In this document: in pieces, positions 17,087 through 26,405 of the stretch
Position numbering within the stretch: position 1 is the first letter of the stretch
How the letters are laid out: each line of letters begins with the position of its first letter
Assembly: GCF_001989995.2 (NCBI RefSeq)
Contig: NZ_JAHGUP010000039.1
Location: 58,190-122,189 of the forward strand
Origin: Vibrio anguillarum
Lineage (GTDB): Bacteria > Pseudomonadota > Gammaproteobacteria > Enterobacterales > Vibrionaceae
Length of the DNA: 64,000 bases
Reading direction: 5' to 3'
Notes under the pieces: model-generated
What the model saw: only the letters and a program-made list of their open reading frames with translations
Database searches by the model: none
Told to the model about the DNA's origin: nothing
Made by a program: the position numbers and the translations under genes

Positions 17087-19381
17087 TTAACTTTGCTGGG
17101 GTTTAAGCTCTTTGCGCAGCGCTTTAGCTGCTGACACTAAGTTGGTCAGTGCTGCCTCCACTTCATTCCAATTGCGCGTTTTTAAGCCGCAATCAGGGTT
17201 AACCCATAATCTCTCTGCTGGAATTTTTTCCGCCGCTTTACGCAACAAACCTTCAATCCACTCTTGAGAGGGAATGTTTGGCGAGTGAATATCGTACACA
17301 CCTGGGCCAATTTCATTCGGGTAGTTAAACTCTTCAAACGCTTTGAGCAGTTCCATATTCGAGCGAGAAGTTTCAATCGTAATCACATCGGCATCCAGTG
17401 CCGCTACTGAGTCAATGATTTCATTAAATTCGCTGTAACACATGTGAGTGTGGATCTGCGTTTCGGGTTTCGCACTCGCCGCCGCAATTTTAAATGCCTC
17501 AACCGCCCACGCCAGATATGCTTGATGGTCACGCTTCTTCAATGGCAACCCTTCACGAATCGCAGGTTCATCAATTTGGATGATGTTAATGCCCGCTTGC
17601 TGCAGGTCTGCCACTTCATCACGCAAAGCAAAAGCCAACTGCTGAGTGATGGTTTGACGAGAAACATCTTCACGAGGAAACGTCCAGCATAAAATCGTTA
17701 CAGGCCCAGTCAACATTCCTTTCATTTGCTTCGCAGTCAATGATTGAGCATAAGTAGACCACTCCACCGTTATCGGTTTTTCACGTTCAATATCGGCCAC
17801 CACGATAGCCGGTTTTACGCAGCGTGAGCCGTAACTTTGCACCCAGCCAAATTGCGTAGTCTGGAAACCGGCTAAGTTTTCGGCAAAGTACTCCACCATG
17901 TCGTTACGCTCAGCTTCACCGTGCACTAACACATCGAGATCAAGTGCCTCTTGACGTTTTACTGCATCGGCAATGTGCCCTTTCAATGCATTGATATAAT
18001 CAGCGTATGCCAGTTTACCTTGACGGTAAGCACTGCGCTGATGACGGATCTCACTCGTTTGAGGGAATGAGCCTATGGTTGTCGTTGGCAAAAATGGCAA
18101 CCCTAACACTTCAGCTTGGTGATGAGCGCGCTCTGAATAAGGTGCACTGCGCTCAGAGAGTGCCGCCGTTATGCTGTTGACTCTCGCCTGTACATGCGGT
18201 TTATTAACGTGAGTTGCCGTTTTACGTGCAAGTATCGGTTGGCTATAAGTTTCACAGGCCAGAATCGCCGCGTCATCACCGTCCAGTGCCTTACCAAGTA
18301 AAGCAACTTCTGTCACTTTTTGTTTGGCAAATGCAAACCAACTTTGTACTTCATCACTGAGCTGCTGCTCAAGATCTAAATCGACCGGGCTATGCAAGAG
18401 TGAACACGAGCTCGCAATCCACAGACGATCCCCAAGTTGCTGCTTCACTGGCTGTAAACGAGCCAATAACGTCGCAAGATCGGCGCGCCACACATTGCGT
18501 CCATTGACCACACCTGCCGAAAGTACCCAATTTTTTGGCAATTTCTCTAGTACCGCGTTCAATTGATCGGCAGAAGCGGAGAGATCGATGTGCAATCCAT
18601 TTACTGGTAGCTCAATGATTTTATCGAGCGTATCAAGCACCGAATCAAAATAAGTAGTCAGTAACAGTTTTACATCACCAGCGATCACTTGATAAGCCAA
18701 CTTAAATGCATCTTGCCACTTTGGTTCTAGCTCTAACGCTAAAATAGGCTCATCGATTTGTACCCATTCCACTCCTTGTTTAGCAAGCTTAGCTAAAATT
18801 GCTTGATAAGCGGTCAATAAACGAGGCAGTAAGGTCAGGCGATCAAATCCCTCTTCGACCTCTTTACCCAAGTAGAGGTAGCTCAGCGGGCCAAGCAGTA
18901 CAGGCTTAACTTGGTGGCCTGCTTTCGACGCTTCATTGACTTCCTCAAACAGTTGAGGCCAGCTGACTTCGAACGTATCGTCTTGGCTGAACTCCGGCAC
19001 AAGGTAGTGATAATTGGTATTAAACCATTTAGTCATATCAGAAGCTGCGCTTCCGCTACAGCCGCAACCCGCTTGTGATTGACCACGTCCAACGCGAAAG
19101 AGTGTATCTAAATCAGGAAAGCCGTTTTTATGGCGTTTAGGAACGTGTCCAAGGAGCAATGTGGTTGTGAGTACGTGATCGTACCAAGCGAAATCGCCTA
19201 CGGTTGAAAAACTCAGACCCGCTTGTTGCTGCTCAGCCCAGTTTTTCTGACGAATGTCATGCCCCACTTGCAGTAACTGCGCTTGATCGCTTTCGCCACG
19301 CCAATATTTTTCTAACGCAAATTTCAGTTCGCGTTTTTCACCAATGCGTGGATAACCTAAGATGTGAGTCGTCGTTGTCAT
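17087..19381 (-). CDS. metE: MetE, cobalamin-independent methionine synthase
   Basis: 764 residues. Transfers the methyl group of 5-methyltetrahydropteroyltri-glutamate to homocysteine. Two duplicated TIM barrels are present. The C-terminal barrel holds the zinc ligands: His and Cys in HTHMCYSEF, Glu further on and Cys in [19 protein letters not shown] starts the C-terminal domain. It is transcribed away from metR, with a 305-bp shared region that carries MetJ-like boxes. Expression is expected to be activated by MetR with homocysteine and repressed by MetJ. Confidence 0.96.
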   Translation of the reverse strand: MTTTTHILGYPRIGEKRELKFALEKYWRGESDQAQLLQVGHDIRQKNWAEQQQAGLSFSTVGDFAWYDHVLTTTLLLGHVPKRHKNGFPDLDTLFRVGRGQSQAGCGCSGSAASDMTKWFNTNYHYLVPEFSQDDTFEVSWPQLFEEVNEASKAGHQVKPVLLGPLSYLYLGKEVEEGFDRLTLLPRLLTAYQAILAKLAKQGVEWVQIDEPILALELEPKWQDAFKLAYQVIAGDVKLLLTTYFDSVLDTLDKIIELPVNGLHIDLSASADQLNAVLEKLPKNWVLSAGVVNGRNVWRADLATLLARLQPVKQQLGDRLWIASSCSLLHSPVDLDLEQQLSDEVQSWFAFAKQKVTEVALLGKALDGDDAAILACETYSQPILARKTATHVNKPHVQARVNSITAALSERSAPYSERAHHQAEVLGLPFLPTTTIGSFPQTSEIRHQRSAYRQGKLAYADYINALKGHIADAVKRQEALDLDVLVHGEAERNDMVEYFAENLAGFQTTQFGWVQSYGSRCVKPAIVVADIEREKPITVEWSTYAQSLTAKQMKGMLTGPVTILCWTFPREDVSRQTITQQLAFALRDEVADLQQAGINIIQIDEPAIREGLPLKKRDHQAYLAWAVEAFKIAAASAKPETQIHTHMCYSEFNEIIDSVAALDADVITIETSRSNMELLKAFEEFNYPNEIGPGVYDIHSPNIPSQEWIEGLLRKAAEKIPAERLWVNPDCGLKTRNWNEVEAALTNLVSAAKALRKELKPQQS

Positions 19382-19434
19382 GTCCCTAGTCCTTTTGCTG
19401 TTGATCGTGTCTGATTCTTTATCGCATAAGATAA

Positions 19435-19458
19435 AGATGTCTGGATGGCTAGACTATC
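19435..19458 (-). promoter_or_regulatory. MetJ-like met boxes upstream of metE
   Basis: Tandem 8-mers AGATGTCT (7/8 to the AGACGTCT consensus), GGATGGCT (5/8) and a weaker third, about 54-77 bp before the metE ATG. MetJ needs at least two adjacent boxes. Confidence 0.5.
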
Positions 19459-19556
19459 CATCTAAACTGACCCACAGACAAGGTGCAATTATTCAACTTG
19501 TTTATTAAAAAAATTCATGTTGATTGCAGAGAGCTTTAATTGACATCAAGATAAAT

Positions 19557-19572
19557 AGACGTCTAGATGTTT
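19557..19572. promoter_or_regulatory. MetJ-like met boxes between metE and metR
   Basis: AGACGTCT (8/8) followed directly by AGATGTTT (6/8). It lies 115 bp before the metR ATG. The perfect box makes MetJ binding likely; which of the two genes it controls is unclear. Confidence 0.6.
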
Positions 19573-19686
19573 ACAGCTCCATATTAAAAGCGTAACTTAG
19601 CTCAGAACAGCAGAATGGTCACCGTGTTGATGCGACCCACGATATTGGTATCAACTACCGTTCTCTCAAAGGAATGAAGGAAAATA

Positions 19687-20604
19687 ATGGCAATGATTGA
19701 ACTTAAGCATCTGAAGACTTTAGTTTCTTTAAGGGACAGCGGCTCACTCACCTCAACAGCTACCGCGCTCCATTTGACGCAATCGGCCCTTTCACATCAG
19801 ATTAAAGATCTCGAGACACGCATTGGCGGGCCACTGTTTCTACGTAAAACTCGCCCAGTGAAATTTACCTCAGAAGGAGAGATCCTACTGAAACTGGCTG
19901 ACGAGATCCTGCCAAAGCTGGCCAGAGCTGAAAATGATTTAGCCAGTTTGAAAGAAGACGTCAATGGGCGCTTACACATGGCGATTGAATGTCACTCTTG
20001 CTTTCAATGGTTGATGCCAGCGCTGCGCGAATATCAGCTTGCTTGGCCAAGTGTGACGTTAGATTTTTCGTCCGGCTTTGGCTTTGAACCTTTACCCGCA
20101 TTGCTGGCCGGCGAACTTGATTTGGTCATCACTTCCGATATTTTGCCTCGCTCAGAGGTACATTACGAACCACTCTTTGATTTTGAAATGCGCCTTATCA
20201 CCTCTACAACTCACCCACTTGCAGGAAAATCGGTGATTGAACCAGAGGATCTCGCCTCACAAACGATGCTCACTTACCCCGTACAAAAACAGCGTTTGGA
20301 TGTGGTGAAACACTTTCTACAACCTGCTAGTGTTGAACCCGCGAAGTGGAAACAAGCCGACAACACTTTGATGCTAGTACAAATGGTCTCTGCTGGATTA
20401 GGTGTGGCGGCACTGCCAAATTGGGCCATCAGCGAGTTCTCTAGGCAGGGGCTTATCACCAGCAAGCCACTAGGGAAAGGTTTATGGCGTCGACTATTTG
20501 CCGCAACACGCCACAGCGAAAAAGATCGCCACTATTTACAAGCTTTTTTTGCCACCGCGCGCCAACAATGCAAAAGCCACCTTGACGGGATCAAGATGGC
20601 TTAA
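19687..20604 (+). CDS. metR: MetR, LysR-type activator of methionine biosynthesis
   Basis: 305 residues. The N-terminal HTH (about 6-65) reads MIELKHLKTLVSLRDSGSLTSTATALHLTQSALSHQIKDLE, then a substrate-binding effector domain that senses homocysteine. MAMIELKHLKT aligns with E. coli MetR MIEVKHLKT, so the true start could be Met3. Divergent from metE, its main target. Confidence 0.93.
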   Translation: MAMIELKHLKTLVSLRDSGSLTSTATALHLTQSALSHQIKDLETRIGGPLFLRKTRPVKFTSEGEILLKLADEILPKLARAENDLASLKEDVNGRLHMAIECHSCFQWLMPALREYQLAWPSVTLDFSSGFGFEPLPALLAGELDLVITSDILPRSEVHYEPLFDFEMRLITSTTHPLAGKSVIEPEDLASQTMLTYPVQKQRLDVVKHFLQPASVEPAKWKQADNTLMLVQMVSAGLGVAALPNWAISEFSRQGLITSKPLGKGLWRRLFAATRHSEKDRHYLQAFFATARQQCKSHLDGIKMA

Positions 20605-20677
20605 ACTATTCGTCGTATCGACATGGCTATTTGAATGACAGTGCGGTTGGTTAACTGTCACTGCACGCTGCTTAGCA

Positions 20678-20878
20678 CTAGCGTTGGTTCGCTTTAAATT
20701 GGTTGGTCAGTGGGTCGTATTGGTAGCCTAAAACATCCAGCTTACCGACTACATTTTCTCTATCCATTTCATACATACTGGCAAGCTCTTCGAAGCTGTC
20801 ACACTCTAAGCGTAGCTTCTCATTGACGATGCCAAGTAATATATTGCTATCAAAACGGCTGACGTTACTCAAATCCAT
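20678..20878 (-). CDS. DUF4250-family small protein, 66 aa
   Basis: The protein begins MDLSNVSRFDSNILLGIVNEKLR and shows the DUF4250 pattern of N-I-LLxxVNxKLR, followed by acidic SFEELASMYEMDRENV and LGYQYDPLTNQF. It is soluble and acidic, with a helix-turn-helix-like appearance (EELASMYEMDRENVVGKLDVLGY). Function is not known. It stands between metR and a membrane protein. Confidence 0.8.
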   Translation of the reverse strand: MDLSNVSRFDSNILLGIVNEKLRLECDSFEELASMYEMDRENVVGKLDVLGYQYDPLTNQFKANQR

Positions 20879-20947
20879 GGCTCACTCCTATAGCAAAGAG
20901 ACCACTAAAGACTAGCGGTAAAATTCGCACTAAAGAGTGACCCAGGT

Positions 20948-21628
20948 CTAGAGATTAAACAAACCTTGAAAACAAATACTGGCAGCCAACATCAATAACA
21001 AGGCTGCCGTTAATTGAATTTTCTCAGCGCTTTTGGCAAACAGGATATGCCAGCACCACACGATAATACCTGCAATCATGAAACCGAATGTCGTTAGTAA
21101 CGGCAATGTTGCTCGAGCCAACGTTTCATCATCTAACCCGTACGCGTGCGGCACAACGCATAAAGCGATCCCCATCGAGCAGAGAATGCCCACAACGGGT
21201 AGAACTCGATGGAAAGCTTGTAAACGCGAGCGCGCTATCGTTAGTAGAAGGTGCGAGAAACTCGCGCCCAACAAACCAACCAACAGCAACATGGCGATAG
21301 AAGCTGACCAATGACCCTGCTCTGATATCTGAATCGCGACATAAGCCAAGGCAAGGCCATTCGCCAAATACAGTGCCCATAACGGGCCTTCATCTCGAGT
21401 TTTCTTGGTTTGAACTTGTGAATAGAAATAGAAAATGGAAAAGACGACCAAAAAGGCTTCAATTTTTAGTGAAGCCACTGCCAACCAAAGCACACCAATG
21501 GCTGGCAAGACGCGATGAATACGGCCACGTTGTCCAGGACAAATATCCCCTTTGACCAGCACTAACGTCAGTAAGATTTGCGCACCGAGCAGCATGGGTG
21601 AAAAAACAGAAAGTAAGGTTTGAATCAT
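20948..21628 (-). CDS. Seven-helix inner-membrane protein of unknown function
   Basis: 226 residues with about seven hydrophobic helices (for example IQTLLSVFSPMLLGAQILLTLVL, ALYLANGLALAYVAI, SIAMLLLVGLLGASF, ATLPLLTTFGFMIAGIIVWCWHILF). RLQAFHRVLPVVGI and the earlier RGRIHRVLPAIGVLWL look like two copies of an R-x-x-RVLP motif, suggesting an internal duplication. I do not recognise a domain. It is 69 bp upstream of DUF4250 on the same strand and may be co-transcribed. Confidence 0.7.
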   Translation of the reverse strand: MIQTLLSVFSPMLLGAQILLTLVLVKGDICPGQRGRIHRVLPAIGVLWLAVASLKIEAFLVVFSIFYFYSQVQTKKTRDEGPLWALYLANGLALAYVAIQISEQGHWSASIAMLLLVGLLGASFSHLLLTIARSRLQAFHRVLPVVGILCSMGIALCVVPHAYGLDDETLARATLPLLTTFGFMIAGIIVWCWHILFAKSAEKIQLTAALLLMLAASICFQGLFNL

Positions 21629-21698
21629 AATCTAAACATCATCTGGAAACATCTGGGCGCGATAATAGCAAAGAGTAAGCGCGGATGCCCAGAGAAGG

Positions 21699-24173
21699 TT
21701 ACTGACTTTCGGCCAAATACCTCAGCACGTCCGCTTGAGTCAATAAGCCTTTATAACGAGTGTTATCGACCAGTACCCATGGAAAATCATGTCCTTTTTC
21801 GATCAAATTCACTACTTGGTTTAGCTCGGTGTACGCGTCAAGCTGAGTGAAATGAAATTTCATGATCTGACTCACGGGCTTACGCCATACGGCCGCTTCA
21901 CGCGTGGTTTCAAGATCGGTTCCCATGTTCGGCGTCAGATATAAATTGAGTGAGGCCACATCGACGATGCCGACACACTCTCCTTGATTTACGACTGGCA
22001 GCACATCAACTTTAGTCGATTTAATATACTGATAAGCAAGAGAGATTGGCTCACTGGGATCCAAATGTGGTTTCCCCTCTTTGAACAGATTGAGCAAACA
22101 GTTGGGCTTTCGCTTTTGTTCTACTTTATCGCCCGAATACGCAAAACGATTACGATACTCCTTGGCCCGAACCAGTTCCTTAAGCGGTAGTGGTTTTGAA
22201 AAAATATAGCCTTGTATGTAGTCAATGCCCAATGATTTAAGCACCCAAACCTCATGCTCTGTTTCTACTCCCTCGGCAACCACTTTCACGCCGAGTGTGT
22301 GCGATAGCTCAGTGATCATTTTAACAATACTGTATTTATTGCTGTTGACCTGAATGTCCGTGACAAACTCGCGATCTATTTTTAAATAATCAAAATTGCA
22401 ATCGCTGAGGTAGGTAAAAGAGGAATAACCCGTACCAAAATCATCAATCGCAACCGTTACGCCGCGCGATCGAAGAGCATTGAGGGCATCAACCTGATGA
22501 GATTGGCTATCAAAATAGGCGCTTTCGGTTAGCTCAATGGTGACTGACTGAGGCGTATCCGTGTAGCGATCAATGATCTCCATGGTATTGGCTAAAATCT
22601 GCGTCGCATCCATTTTGGTATTTAAAGAGCGGTTGATCGTTACCCCAACACCTTGGCCAAACAAGGTTTTTATCTTGGGTAAATCTTGCAAAGATAAAAT
22701 ACTGACACAACGATCAAGCTCGGCAATCAAATCCAGATCTTCCGCGATACCAATCATTTCTTGCGTGGTAAAAGGTAAATCGGGCACAGGCTTAAAACGG
22801 CATAACGCTTCGAATTTCGCAATGTTCCATGTTTTAGTATCAACTATCGGTTGGTAGTGTATCTCCAAGTCCTTCTGCGCAATCGCTTTGGCGACTCTGT
22901 CTTCCAAGTTTTTTCTACGTTTCACTTGTTGATGTATTTCACTGTGATAGAAACTGATGTTACGCGCTTCCCCTGCATGCTGTTCAAGCATCGCTTGCAT
23001 CGCATGCGTCACCATTCGAGCTGGCGTTTTTGCATCGAACCCTAAAACAGACACACCAATTCGGCCATTAATAATCGCGGCGTGCGAGCTCGATTCGTTC
23101 TTTAACTCTTTCATAAAGCGACGGATCGCATGTTGAATGAGGCGAAAGTCGGTAGTTTTTTTGCACTCTGAACAGCTCAAACTGACCAAATAAATATCTT
23201 TTCCCACATAGCCCACCAGCTTTACTTCTTTACTGCGTGCCAAAAAGCTAGAAAGCATCAAAGTTTCTGTATGATGTAGCCCTGATTCAAACCCAGGCTG
23301 AAAAGCCAAAACCATTTGCGTTTGACCCTGGGGGTGCTCCGCGCAATATGTTTCGAGCAAGGCTTTAAACTTTTGTTCGGTAGGCAGTTGCGTCAAAAGA
23401 TCGATATCCCCAAGTGCCGTATCGGCTACGCGATGAAGATTATCGGCTAAATCAAGCGTCATCCCTACAAAGAACACTCGGCCATCTTGCAGTACGATTT
23501 TTTGAATCGTTAATTCTTGTGGTGCAACCAGCCCAGATGCCCGACGATTGAGAATGACACCGCTCCAATGATCTTTGGTGTTGATGTCGTGCCACATCGA
23601 TTGAAAAAACTCTTTGGAATGCTTGCCTGCATTAAATACGTTGGCTTTTAACCCAAGTAGCTCGTTTTGTTTGAAACCTGAATGCTGCTCAAAATAGTGG
23701 TTACAAGCCAAAACCCGCGTTTGATCGTCGGTTAGGATCAAACCATGATGTGTATTATCAAACACTCCTTCAAAAAGCTTGGCCACCTCTTGCAATGATT
23801 CCAGTTTGAGCAGCGGTCGAATCGTACCTTGCAACTGCGTGAGAGAAGTACGCTCGATAAAAATCTCCACATAAGTTAACGCCTGATCCGAAATAACAAG
23901 GTTGCAATTTAAAGCATGGCTTTTGCCACTTTCAATCACATACTTGAAGCAGCGCTTCATCTCTGCAGCTTTGCTCGGCGTCATATAACGCAATAATTCT
24001 TGAATATTGGCTATCGAAACACGGGAATGAAGTAACGCATTCGCCGCTTTCAGATCACAAATAAACTCTGAGGTCGTCAGGTTAAACGACCAATCAATCG
24101 CATCATATCGAGCCACTGGCGGTTCTCGAAGCACTGCCTTTTCTCGTAGCCCTTGAGACTTCACCTGTGCCAT
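21699..24173 (-). CDS. PAS / degenerate GGDEF / EAL / CBS-pair c-di-GMP phosphodiesterase
   Basis: 824 soluble residues. An N-terminal PAS-like segment (about 20-115) precedes a clearer PAS (about 130-245, with ILTDDQTRVLACNHYFEQHSG). A GGDEF-derived region follows (about 255-415) whose active site is VGKDIY, so no cyclase activity is expected. The EAL domain (about 425-675) keeps EAL (455-457), N514, E547, D577/D578, K598, E634 and Q654, so it should be an active phosphodiesterase. Two CBS motifs form a C-terminal pair (about 700-824, ends LLTQADVLRYLAESQ), which usually bind adenine nucleotides. This offers a link between energy state and c-di-GMP, an inference. Confidence 0.85.
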   Translation of the reverse strand: MAQVKSQGLREKAVLREPPVARYDAIDWSFNLTTSEFICDLKAANALLHSRVSIANIQELLRYMTPSKAAEMKRCFKYVIESGKSHALNCNLVISDQALTYVEIFIERTSLTQLQGTIRPLLKLESLQEVAKLFEGVFDNTHHGLILTDDQTRVLACNHYFEQHSGFKQNELLGLKANVFNAGKHSKEFFQSMWHDINTKDHWSGVILNRRASGLVAPQELTIQKIVLQDGRVFFVGMTLDLADNLHRVADTALGDIDLLTQLPTEQKFKALLETYCAEHPQGQTQMVLAFQPGFESGLHHTETLMLSSFLARSKEVKLVGYVGKDIYLVSLSCSECKKTTDFRLIQHAIRRFMKELKNESSSHAAIINGRIGVSVLGFDAKTPARMVTHAMQAMLEQHAGEARNISFYHSEIHQQVKRRKNLEDRVAKAIAQKDLEIHYQPIVDTKTWNIAKFEALCRFKPVPDLPFTTQEMIGIAEDLDLIAELDRCVSILSLQDLPKIKTLFGQGVGVTINRSLNTKMDATQILANTMEIIDRYTDTPQSVTIELTESAYFDSQSHQVDALNALRSRGVTVAIDDFGTGYSSFTYLSDCNFDYLKIDREFVTDIQVNSNKYSIVKMITELSHTLGVKVVAEGVETEHEVWVLKSLGIDYIQGYIFSKPLPLKELVRAKEYRNRFAYSGDKVEQKRKPNCLLNLFKEGKPHLDPSEPISLAYQYIKSTKVDVLPVVNQGECVGIVDVASLNLYLTPNMGTDLETTREAAVWRKPVSQIMKFHFTQLDAYTELNQVVNLIEKGHDFPWVLVDNTRYKGLLTQADVLRYLAESQ

Positions 24174-24554
24174 ATAGACTCCAACTCATTCAAATGATTG
24201 ACCATTAATGATCACAGCATAGAGCAAAACTTAATCACAAGCCGTGAGTTAGCACTAATGATGTAAATGCAGTTGCTTATTTATTATTTTAGGCCAGACA
24301 AGCCATATAAAAAACGCCGAACATCAATACACCTCAAAAGGAGTACCCTAGAACTATCGTCATCGAAAGAAAATAATGAACACAAAATAACCAATACGTT
24401 CATTTTATAAGCTACTGAAATACATTAACTTGCCTTATTTGATTAATATATCTTGTCGATATGATAATTATTACTGATTGACGAGATTCATTAGCCCCCA
24501 TATGGTACCGTTCCCACACCCAAGGGGTGCTGGAAAAACTAATCCGAGGTACTC
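24174..24554. other. 381-bp AT-rich divergent intergenic region
   Basis: No gene is supported. It holds the promoters of the EAL/CBS gene (minus) and the protease gene (plus). A short CACCC-AAG-GGGTG hairpin occurs just before the protease ribosome site. TTTGATTAATATATC around 24438 resembles half of a HapR/LuxR palindrome but lacks a good second half. Confidence 0.5.
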
Positions 24555-26192
24555 ATGAACAAACCCCTTTTTTCAGTCGCGCTAGGAGCGCTTCTGTTTA
24601 CATCTTTTCAGTTCAGTGCTTCTGGAACGGAATCCGGAATATCAACTAGAATCATCGATGGCGCCCCTACAGTAGCACATGAGTTTCCCTTTATGGTTGC
24701 TCTGCACCATGGGGAATACAAAGACAGCTTTTGTGGTGGTAGCTACTTGGGTGGTAAGTATGTGCTTACAGCCGCTCACTGTGTTACGAAGGAAAAAGCA
24801 TACCTTGCACCTAATGCGGAAGATATCCAAGTCACGGTAGGAACAAACGACCTGTATTCAACGGCCGGATATCGAGTAAAAGTTAAGCAAATTTATTACC
24901 ATGAAGACTATAACGCAACTTTAAACCGTAACGATATTGCCATTCTCGAATTAGAGCGCACGTTACCCATCGAAGCAATTACTCGGCCTACTGTTAGTTT
25001 ATTTGATGCACTAGTTGAGGGCTCAGCTATGCAAATTATTGGCTTTGGTACAACGAAATACGACCTAGATACTTTGCAATCCAGCAATCCCTCTTCAGTC
25101 TTGCGTAAAGCAGAAGTGTCGTTAATGGATACGGAACGATGCAAAAATTTGGGTCCTGCTAGCTATGCGAATATCGAAAATGATGTTTTTTGTACGACCA
25201 GTTTCCCGCAAGATACCTGCCAAGGTGATAGCGGTGGCCCTATTTTCGTTAAATCAGGCACTGATTTTATTCAATATGGCGTTGTCAGTTGGGGACTTGG
25301 TTGTGGATTTAAATCTACAGCTGGCGTTTATGCAAAAGTCGACCATTTTAATGATTGGCTGACTAAAAGAACGTCCAATGTTTCTTTCCGACAAACTCAA
25401 CTCAAAGACGAGATTAAGTATGGAACTCATACCCATCGCTTTCATTTTGTAAACAACTCTAGTGAGACTATTACCGCAAACAACGTCACACTATCTCCAG
25501 CTTCTGCAAATATCACAGACCAAAACTGTTCGCTAGGCTTGGATCCGAGTAGCCAATGTTATGTTGATGTTTCTTATACCATTGATTCAATGACACCTGC
25601 TGATGTGCGCTTAGAGATTGACACTGACAGCACACTAGATTTAGGAATCGTGACTTCATCATTAAAGTTCAAAACAATTTTTGAAGCAGCCTCGCAAGAC
25701 TTGAGCAGCTTAATCGCTGTACCTAACGCTAGTATTAACGTCAGTAGAAATCCTTGGATAGAAGAGGGTGGTTGGTTACGCTCAGCACCGATGGCCGATG
25801 CGGAACAATCCGTACTGCAGTTGGAAAATGTTCCACAAGGAAAATTACACTTTGATTTCCAAGTATCATCAGAAAGCGGAGACTTATTCATTGCTAAGGT
25901 TAATGGTGTTAAATATATTATGGAACATGGAGAAAAAAGTGGCAGTAACACACTCTACCTCAACAAAGACTTTAACAACATACGCTTTGAATACATAAAA
26001 AAATCCGATAAAGGAAGTGGTACCGATGCGGCTTACATCAAAAATTTGAAATATGAAAAGCCTTACTCCTTTACCTTACCCCCACTTTCAGGAGGTTCAG
26101 GCGGCGGTAGTACTGGAGGTAGTACTGGTGGCATGACTTTATTGTCAATGTTGGCAGCCTTATTGATTCGACGTCGTTACATGAGCCACTAA
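24555..26192 (+). CDS. vesC: Secreted trypsin-like serine protease with GlyGly-CTERM (VesC-like)
   Basis: 545 residues. A signal peptide (1 to about 22) is followed by a short propeptide ending R32 before IIDG, the trypsin activation site. The S1 triad is His75 (AAHC), Asp127 (NDIAILEL) and Ser226 (GDSGGP). Asp220, six residues before Ser226, fits the trypsin specificity pocket. A beta-rich domain (about 280-505) follows. The C terminus (about 510-545) is Gly/Ser-rich, then a hydrophobic helix TLLSMLAALLI and RRRYMSH: a GlyGly-CTERM tail processed by rhombosortase. It is close to Vibrio VesC in length and layout, a type II secretion substrate. Start ATG after GAGG. Confidence 0.85.
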   Translation: MNKPLFSVALGALLFTSFQFSASGTESGISTRIIDGAPTVAHEFPFMVALHHGEYKDSFCGGSYLGGKYVLTAAHCVTKEKAYLAPNAEDIQVTVGTNDLYSTAGYRVKVKQIYYHEDYNATLNRNDIAILELERTLPIEAITRPTVSLFDALVEGSAMQIIGFGTTKYDLDTLQSSNPSSVLRKAEVSLMDTERCKNLGPASYANIENDVFCTTSFPQDTCQGDSGGPIFVKSGTDFIQYGVVSWGLGCGFKSTAGVYAKVDHFNDWLTKRTSNVSFRQTQLKDEIKYGTHTHRFHFVNNSSETITANNVTLSPASANITDQNCSLGLDPSSQCYVDVSYTIDSMTPADVRLEIDTDSTLDLGIVTSSLKFKTIFEAASQDLSSLIAVPNASINVSRNPWIEEGGWLRSAPMADAEQSVLQLENVPQGKLHFDFQVSSESGDLFIAKVNGVKYIMEHGEKSGSNTLYLNKDFNNIRFEYIKKSDKGSGTDAAYIKNLKYEKPYSFTLPPLSGGSGGGSTGGSTGGMTLLSMLAALLIRRRYMSH

Positions 26193-26201
26193 CTCTTGTC
26201 T

Positions 26202-26238
26202 AAAGGTCAACCCGTTTTATTACTGGTTGACCTTTTTA
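26202..26238 (+). terminator. Protease-gene terminator
   Basis: Eleven-bp stem AAAGGTCAACC (26202-26212)/GGTTGACCTTT (26225-26235) followed by T residues, 9 bp after the stop. Confidence 0.9.
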
Positions 26239-26405
26239 CTATTGGTGCATCCTTTTTATCACATATCACTTAATATCTCTCCGACACACTTACCACTCAC
26301 TTGATTAATAATTTTCTTTATAAAGAGAACGCAAAGCCAATGTTCCGCTAGATACTACCAGTGCAAGTCGTTATAATGCGCGGCTCATTAATCAGAGGTC
26401 AAAAT

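Noticed and set aside
24425..24480. HapR/LuxR site upstream of the protease gene
   Set aside because: TTTGATTAATATATC resembles half a site, but the palindromic second half is missing.
24480..24554. c-di-GMP riboswitch before the protease gene
   Set aside because: The leader lacks the conserved GEMM core and receptor sequences; only a 5-bp hairpin is present.
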